Positions 55,925 through 64,000 of a DNA stretch of 64,000 nucleotides are shown one piece after another. Each line of letters opens with the position of its first letter. Position 1 is the first letter of the stretch. Location: the NCBI RefSeq assembly GCF_022539505.1, contig NC_061510.1:401122249-401186248 (forward strand), in the 5' to 3' direction. The notes below the pieces were generated by a model. The model saw only the letters and a list, made by a program, of their open reading frames with translations. It was not told the DNA's origin and made no database searches. The DNA is from Lolium rigidum. Its lineage: Eukaryota; Streptophyta; Magnoliopsida; Poales; Poaceae. The translations under genes and the position numbers were made by a program.

Positions 55925-58900
55925 TGTAATATCCCAGGTTTAGAGGCAAGAAAAAGAGAGAACACGAGAGTGTGCATTGCATTCATGCATAGAAAATCCG
56001 GGGGATTTTCGCGCGTTCATCTAAAACCCAAAGTGATCGAGGTTTCTCTTGTGTCGATGGAACTGATGTGTGTCATCCACACAAGTGCGATAAATTTCGA
56101 CATGACCTTTGTTGATTTATTATGTTTTCGAGGGAAATAGTTTGAATTCAAATTCAAATATGGAAGACAGAATTCAAACAAGATATTGAATTGGAATTTG
56201 AAATTTAAACAAGTAAATAGATATAATATGTACAAGTAAATACTTGATAGTTCCAAATAAATTAATGTGTTAAACTTTATTACAAATGACATTATTCAAT
56301 ACATTACAAGTTAGAAAAGAAATAGAAAATTACAAAAGAATAAAATAAAACCCTAAACTAAATCTTCCATTTCTCTTTTTATCATTCCTTCCTGTAAAAC
56401 AAACAACAAAGATAAAAGAGAATCGTGTTACGATTAAAATGTCGCCATCATCAAGGATGAGGCATTTTGATATTGGAACTCAATTATTAGACATTAGGAA
56501 CTTGTCCTAATATCTAAATTATGGTTTAGAGGGATCAATTTCAATCTACAAGCAGCTTTGTGAATCAGATATCATCTCTGGATCATAAGAGGGATAGATG
56601 AATCATTTTGTATCATTAAGTAACAATGAGCAAATAGGCAACATGGACAAGTGACAACATTTGATCCATATCAAATAAGGGAAAAGGGCAACAATATTTG
56701 ATCCACTTATTTTAGGTAACAAAGGCAACTAATTAATTCCTCTAACCTAGTCAAGTTCCTATTTAAAACAAGCCCACATGCTTCAAATAAAATAATTCAC
56801 CGTTGACATTAGATGGTCAAGATGAATGATCAGTAGCCACACAATTTAATCCCACAAGTTAAAATGCAAAGCCAACATGCTAGCAGCCAATAGGAATAAA
56901 TATTAGACAGTACATAGTAGCATGATCAGGCAAGGGATAAAGATGGACCAGTCATGCCCTGCACCAGTAAGTAAGGTAAACCAATTTGGCCACCTCCACA
57001 TGGAGGAAGGGGCCACTTGCAAGCACCTTAATCACTACATGCAACTTGTGTGCTGTCAACCACTCAGCAAGTACTCCGGTAGTATAAAAGCCAATCACAT
57101 GCATCTGGCAGAGGGTGTTTCTCTTTAGCCAAACAGTATCAACCATTTCTAGAACACATAGGCTTATCAACTCAAGACCACCATCAGATGTCCATGGATC
57201 ATCAAACCACCAGGAAGCAAATCAAGCAGCCAGGAGGAGGAGGAATATCACAAGATGCAGTTTAGTTCAGAACCAACAAGAACAAGCTACCAAGCTACAG
57301 AGAGCAGCAGGTAGAATCTCACCAGAAATACAAGCTACGAGTATCTGTTCTTAGCCTTTGCATCTCGGGGAAAATAAAAGGGTAATATGCAAAGCAGATC
57401 CATCTACCCTTCCACTAAATTTTCATCTAGGAGGATTAGAAGGATTTTTCTCTCAGATCTGCATAGAGGTGCTATGCAATAATCATCACAGAGAAATTAT
57501 AAAGCCACACTTTAGTATATGTTCTTATCCAGTATTTTTGCCTCAGCCTTTGCATCACAGGCTGGGCCAAGATCTCAAGTGCAACATATGTTCTTATAAA
57601 TTTTACACAACACATCTTTCACCAATAAATTCAGCATCTACAGTGGTCTACTTGGGGTCCAGGAAATCATCCTAGGCCGACCAAGTAGTACCAAAGCAGC
57701 AATCAGAGGCTATAAGCATACAAGTTAACACAGCAAGCCCTCCAGTAAATAGCCAAGTCAAGCATCAAGTAAATAATACATCCTTTCAGTAAAAGCAAAA
57801 CAATCAGTGCATGTGCATGGATGAATAACCCATCCAAACAGGGGCATCACAAATAGATAGTAATTGGTAGAGCAGCCAGTGATTAATCAACTTGATACAT
57901 GAAGCTACTTAGGGTCCAGGAATCATTCCTAGGCCAACCAAGTAATTTCCTGGAACACCACAACAATGACCCGCCTTAGAAAAGCATCACCCAACAACCT
58001 GGATAAGCATGTATGTAGTTGTTCTTATCAAATACAAGTACTACAACACTTTACCAAAATATAGATCACATAAAGGAGTATCTAGAGGATCATAAGATCA
58101 TTGTATATATCCATACAAATGCCAAAGTACATAACCATCAGTACATAATAATTAGCCAAGAGCAGGCTTATGATAAGGTTTAAACTGAAACTGTCAAGCT
58201 TCAGTTTTATCAGAGATAATAACACAACAAGCAAATTATATTTGGATGAGTAAATCACCCAAACAGGGGTTAACATAGACCACACATGCTTTGGCTGATT
58301 AATTCATCCAAAAGGAAAGCATGTCACTTCACATATGAATTACCATCATATGCAGTAGATGTAGTAATTATAGGCATTGAATTACACACAGGTATCCAGC
58401 AACAATTGTACGACACAGGACATCATGGTCATAGGCAGAGATGAGGGGAGGATTAGCTCACATTGCAATTGCAGCAGTAGAAGAAGTTGACGCCGGGGTT
58501 GCGTCGCGGCACCGTCCCGCCGGCGCCAAGGTCGAGGGGGTAGTAGTAGCAGCAGCGCACCCTAACCAGCACCATGCCACCACCACCAGCACATCACCAC
58601 AACAGCAAGGGCATCGTGGCGGCGACGGTTGAAGGAGAAGTCGCGGCGGCGCACATCGGCAGTTGGCGGCGCTGGAAGCGGCCGGCGACGGTCAAAACCA
58701 TCCCCGGCAAACTAGGGTTTCTGCTCGGGAGCGAACGAAAGCGACCACCAAAGCCAAATCGAGCAGGGGGGGTTGGAGTCCAAGAAGAGGTGGAGCAAGA
58801 CCGACCAACGGCGGCACCAGAATCGGCCGGCGACGGCCGTAATAGGAGGCGTCTAGGGTTCACAGAGGGGCGCCTGGGTGTGGGTGACAGGGGCGCCGCG

Positions 58901-61900
58901 GCGAGGAAGTTTTGGTGAAGAAGAAGAAGAAAGGTGGCGAAGCTTCATGGGCGAGCGGCGGCGCCGGAGTCGGCCAGCAGCTGGCCGGGCGGTGGTGGCC
59001 GGAACGGCATAGGCGCCATCGCCAGGAGGGGAACGAGTGAGGTCGTCCTCGTGTACGAGAGAGGGTGAGTGAGCGAGAGAGTGGGGGTCGGGTTGGGTTA
59101 GACCCAACCGACTCGGGCCTTTGGGCCAGGCCAATGGGCCAACCCAATAAACCCTTTTGGTCTATTTTATTTATTTTTAGAAAAGAAAAACCTTTTTAAA
59201 AATTTGAGAAGATAAAAAGAAAAACAGTAAATAGAATTAAGTATCAGAAAATGACCTTTATAAATGAAAACAATAGAGAACAAATACTTAAGAATTTAAA
59301 AAGAACAATAATATGAATTTCTTAAAAAAAAATTAGAAGACCAAATTTTAAGTCTTAAACTATTAAGACCTAAATACTAGACATATAACTTTCTTGTTTC
59401 TATTTGTCACATCAAGAAAGTAGTAAATATTATTTTATAGTAAAAATTTATATAATACAACAATTGTTTCTTAATGGTTATGTTTAATCACATGAGAATC
59501 CTAATTGACCATTACTTTAATTAAAACCCTAAACCCTAATAGTATTTATCATATTTAAGTCTTTTGAAAATAATATAGTGTTAAATCCATTATTACTTCT
59601 ATCTCTAAATCATTAATAATTTCAACTCTACTATCAATTACCATTTTAATAATGAAATCACAAATTAGAAACCCTAATTCTAATATAAACAAGAATCTTG
59701 GTCTCATCATTTTATGTGAATCACCCTAAATTAGTTCTAATTCTAACCCTAGGGGTTTATCCCATGTGATCATATAACTTACACTTTTACATATAGAACC
59801 TTAATAAGCAACAAATGAATTCATGCTTGTGATCTTCTAGCATAAAACTAGTACAATTCACATGAGACCATCATTTCATGTCTTTATTTTTGGTTAACAC
59901 CTATATGATCCACTAGTGCCACCTAGATATAAACCCTAGCTTGATACCACATGTTAGCACCATTGATCACCATTCCTATATACCATACCATTGGAATCCT
60001 CCTAAACCATCAAACCCTAGAAGAACCATGGAGATGAACCCTAGTACCAACCTTGTGTAGCAATTCACAACACATGCTCCTACCCAACTAAACCCTATTA
60101 GAGAAATAATAAACCATCTAGTTTAGAAGCAATTAGAGATTACTTAGTAAAGCAATTGTGAAACCATAGTAAACCCTAATAGCTAATTTATAGAACCATC
60201 TTGATAACCATCCTTTAATATGATGTTTAGAAGAAACCATAGCAATAAACCTGCCAATACTTGCTATATAGAAACCCATTCTATTTAAGAACCCAACTAG
60301 TTCCTATTAGAGAACTAAATGAATCCAATAGTAAACCCTAGGAAGCTATAGCTCTAATGTATAGTAGTTCATATTCTTATTTAACCTGTTCTTCAAAAAT
60401 TATTCTTTTGAAGTACAAATGTTAATCAAACCATAGAAGCCCTAGTTCTTATTTAAAGTACTTACTATTTCTAAATCAACATGTTCTTCAAAAGTTATTA
60501 TTTTGAAGTATAATATAAGTAATCATCAACCATGTCTTGTAGAACTTAAAATTGACAACTGTTCTTTACATATTATTCCACTACAATTCTTTGAATGTAT
60601 GATTGTTATGATGCATTATATCATTTGGTTATGATGCTAATATAACCAAACCCAAATAAGAACCTTGTTTGAGAACCATTCTAAAAGTGCAACAAACCCT
60701 AAAGAAATCTTTACAACTCATACATCCTCAATCATCGAGGTTAGATTACGCTCGGGACGATTGCATCTCATACTATGCATTATAGCATTATTGCCAGTTC
60801 TTTAAACATTGTCCTTACTGGACGATGATGGTATTTCAGCATTTGGACTTCTCACGTATCGAAGCTTTTGCCTGCATAATCTTGCAGTCAAGAAAGGCAA
60901 GTTCATCGCTTGCTCATGTCATTTGATTATTTGTATCAAACTATATGCAAAATACTATACTTATCACTCATGCATTGAAAAGCAAAGTATTATTTTACAA
61001 TTATGAATATGACTATGTGGTGGGCAATGGAACCATGATATGTGTTGATATGGTGGAGGTTCCATTGCATGGGTACTACTCATCTAGGACTAAGTACCAA
61101 TCCCGTCCAGTGATTCTAGCGCCGTACATATCGCGTTGACCATAAGATCTATAATGGCTCTGGGGAAGTCAGCTGTATCTTTTCCCTTTTGCACGCCAAC
61201 GGATTGGTAGAGCCGTGGGGTGTTGGAGGCACTGTCGTAGGTTGGGATAGCCTTTTAAATCCCCATCCATTAGTGATGTTGGGCTCTACGATCTATGATG
61301 GATTGTCCAAAGTACACCGTGAGTAAAGCCGTATTATCGGGAGAAGTCTACTGGGGGTGTACGGGTGGACAAAAGGGTGGGTTTGCAGTCGCGGAGAAGG
61401 CGGTGTGGACTTGGATCTTACACCTAGCCTCACACCAAAGGAAGTGTGGACGGGAAAGTTAACGCCTGGTTGGCAACAAGGATAAGGTCTCTTATGGGAA
61501 AAGTAACGCACCTCTGCAGAGGATACTGAATTGTGACTGTCACTCCCTGTTCCGGGAAGGGAACTGCGAACGCGGCAGGAAAGGAACTCCATGAAGTTCT
61601 AGTCAACCTATGAAGACTGACGTGCATAGTTTTCAGACTAAAATAAACCTTTTGAAGAAATGTTTATGAAAACTTGCATTGGCCTATGACTTTCTGGTCT
61701 ATGGCTGTAGCTAGTGCATGATACACCTATTTCCTAATATGAACTTGCTGAGTACGCTCGTACTCATTCTATCCCATTTGAACCCCCTTCTTAGATCAAG
61801 GCACCAAAGGAGAAACTACCGTGGAACTCGAAGACAGAGGAGTCAACTGCAACAAGATGAAGAATCCAGTCAAAGAAGTTAATGGAGTCAACTTCTGCAT

Positions 61901-62251
61901 CAGCTATTATGGAAACCTAGACTAGTAATAGAAGGGAACCTTTCCCTAATCCTAGCACCTAAGTAGCTAGAATTCTATAGCAAGCCAAGTAGCTCTTAAA
62001 CTTGAGTTAGAAATAAGTTAGACTACGAGTTGTTCTTCTGGAGCTTTATTTGAAGTTTTACCTCACTGTAAAGTAGGAGGCTGTGCTGATCTTCTGTAAA
62101 CAGCTCGTGTGTACTTCTATAGACATACCTTGGACTCGCATATGTTTCTGTTGTACCACTCTGAGAGATGTAATATGAGTGGAACGGTGTTTCACTTGTG
62201 TTATGTCAACGACTTGTGTACTACACCATGCGGTGGTACGCGGGGTCATCA
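55925..62251. mobile_element. Long non-coding repeat-like block, possible giant LTR
   Basis: Starts TGTAATATCCCAGG and ends GCGGGGTCATCA, so TG...CA like an LTR. Inside: a leader, AT-rich DNA, a GC-rich, promoter-like segment (58440-59150) with T/C-rich tracts on the minus strand, then about 1.6 kb with many AAACCCTAA-like motifs, and a final G/C-balanced part (61.1-62.2 kb). No retrotransposon protein in any frame. No 5-bp duplication was found, so the borders and the class are unproven. Confidence 0.35.
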
Positions 62252-62624
62252 CGATCGGTATCGAGCAAATGCTTTGACCCTAGGATTAAAACCCTTTAAA
62301 GGAGACCTATAGGTTTGGTAGTGTCTATAGGAAGTGTTTTAGCTAAGCTAACTATGCTAACCCAACCATTCTTTTGACTTGAGATGGGTATTCACTTGAG
62401 AATAATCCTGACACACTTGAGTCAATCTTTCTTATCTATCTTTCTTAAGTAAAGTTAGTTAGTTATCTTGCTTCATTCCAAATAATTAGAACACCATTGA
62501 AGCTTAAGATAATTGGTGGTAGTAGACCACGGTTGGTATACAACACATGGTAGTCCAAAGAGAGGATACAACCACAAGGAAGATATCCTATTGGAAGAAA
62601 TATACCAATACAAGTATGGTTAAG
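62252..62624. other. Short spacer before the terminal LTR
   Basis: Non-coding, no repeat structure recognised. Its last bases (TTAAG) may be the target duplication of the LTR that follows. Confidence 0.3.
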
Positions 62625-64000
62625 TGATGGCGTGTATTTCACACGTTCGTTGGGCAACCCCAAGAGGAAGGTATGATGAGCACAGCAGCAAGTTTTCCCT
62701 CAGAAAGAAACCAAGGTTTATCGAACCAGGAGGAGCCAAGAAGCACGTTGAAGGTTGATGGCGGCGAGATGTAGTGCGGCGCAACACCAGAGATTCCGGC
62801 GCCAACGTGGAACCTGCACAACACAACCAAGCTACTTTGCCCCAACGAAACAGTGAGGTTGTCAATCTCACCGGCTTGCTGTAACAAAGGATTAACCGTA
62901 TTGTGTGGAAGATGATTGTTTGCAGAGAAAACGAGTAGAAACAAGTATTGCGAGTAGATTGTATTTCGAGTAAAGAGAATTGGACCGGGGTCCACAGTTC
63001 ACTAGAGGTGTCTCTCCCATAAGACGAACGAGCATGTTGGGTGAACAAATTACGGTTGGGCAATTGACAAATAAAGAGAGCATGACCATGCACATACATA
63101 TCATGATGAGTATAGTGAGATTTAATTGGGCATTACGACAAAGTACATAGACCGCCATCCAAGCGCATCTATGCCTAAAAAGTCCACCTTCGAGGTTATC
63201 ATCCGAACCCCCTCCGGTATTAAGTTGCAAAGCAACAGACAATTGCATTAAGTATGGTGCGTAATGTAATCAACAACTACATCCTTAGACATAGCATCAA
63301 TGTTTTATCCCTAGTGGCAACGAGACAACACAACCTTAGAACTTTACGTCACTCGTCCCGGTGTCAATGCGGGCATGAACCCACTATCGAGCATAAGTAC
63401 TCCCTCTTGGAGTTAAAAGCATCTACTTGGCCGGAGCATCTACTAATAACGGAGAGCATGCAAGATCATAAACAACACATAAGCATAGCTTTGATAATCA
63501 ACATAACAAGTATTCTCTATTCATCGGATCCCAACAAACGCAACATATAGAATTACATATAGATGATCTTGATCATGATAGGCAGCTCACAAGATCCGAC
63601 AATGATAGCACAATGGGGAGAAGACAACCATCTAGCTACTGCTATGGACCCATAGTCCGGGGGTAGACTACTCACTCATCACTCCGGAGGCGACCATGGC
63701 GGTGTAGAGTCCTCCGGGAGATGATTCCCCTCTCCGGCAGGGTGCCGGAGGCGATCTCCGAGGATCCCCGAGATGGGATCGGCGGCGACGGCGTCTCGGT
63801 AATGTTTTCCGTATCGTGGCTCTCGGTGCGGGGGTTTCGTCACGGAGGCTATTTGTAGGCGGAAGGGCAGGTCAAGAGGCGGCACGGGGGCCCACACCAC
63901 GGGCCGGCGCGGCCAAGGGGGGCCGCGCCGCCTAGGGTTTGGCGCCCCGTGGCCCCTCTTCGTCTCTCCTTCGGACTTCCGGAAGCTTCGTGAGAAAATA
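62625..64000 (-). repeat. Athila-type LTR, minus strand, cut by window end
   Basis: Reverse complement of the LTR at 25666-27268, beginning TGATGGCGTG (that is, CGCCATCA on the minus strand). About 1376 of 1600 bases are seen. No primer site lies next to it, so it is a 3' LTR of a minus-strand element or a solo LTR. Its closest relative in the window is the nested pair at 19-27 kb. Confidence 0.92.

Noticed and set aside
58441..59147. ORFs of about 90-115 codons on both strands
   Set aside because: GC-rich low-complexity sequence in a repeat-like block. No domain, no splice context.
59520..60720. Telomere-like AAACCCTAA motifs
   Set aside because: They are single, scattered copies in AT-rich DNA, not a tandem array, so this is not an interstitial telomere.
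1..64000. CRISPR arrays, bacterial operons, rRNA or tRNA genes
   Set aside because: None seen. The window is plant nuclear DNA, and the only tRNA-like sequences are retrotransposon primer sites and a weak SINE candidate.

Overview
The window is nuclear DNA of a pooid grass, most likely a member of the Triticeae (wheat, barley, rye or goatgrass group). The evidence is the intron-rich plant genes, the Stowaway, Tourist and PIF/Harbinger elements with TA or TWA target duplications, and several large LTR retrotransposons, including Athila-type elements whose LTRs start TGATACGTCTC. No function was looked up; all calls come from reading the sequence.

Left part (1-12.2 kb) is a gene island. A minus-strand acyl-activating enzyme of the AAE17/AAE18 type runs off the left edge (11 exons seen, last part missing). 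Head-to-head with it is a complete plus-strand SEC11 signal peptidase subunit (8 exons, one with a rare GC donor). Tail-to-tail with SEC11, 139 bp apart, is a complete minus-strand XA21-type LRR receptor kinase with a non-RD kinase domain.

Middle part (12.9-40 kb) is mostly mobile DNA. It holds a 1.6-kb Harbinger-type element with TAA duplications. Next comes a Ty1/copia element (15200-29975, CTTGG duplications), split inside its reverse transcriptase by a gag-protease-only Athila-type element (19113-27268, ATGGC duplications). A 5'-truncated Athila relative (about 30272-35442) follows, then a decayed minus-strand gypsy element (about 35458-38840), then a broken Harbinger transposase.

Right part (40-64 kb) mixes genes with repeats. 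A spliced gene for an unknown 351-residue membrane protein with a 39-bp coding minisatellite lies at 40.4-44.7 kb, behind a GC-rich leader and a 5'UTR intron. A 2.0-kb Harbinger element sits inside old gypsy sequence, followed by LINE fragments with a Tourist element in them. A two-exon gene for a 143-residue protein with two membrane segments lies at 51.2-52.1 kb. A tentative four-exon, 76-residue gene model lies at 53.8-55.6 kb. From 55.9 to 62.3 kb is a long non-coding repeat-like block. The window ends in a minus-strand Athila LTR.

I see no operon-like or defence-island logic. The clearest unusual biology is the pair of gag-protease-only Athila elements. They lack polymerase but share an RNA hairpin and extra internal copies of their polypurine tract.
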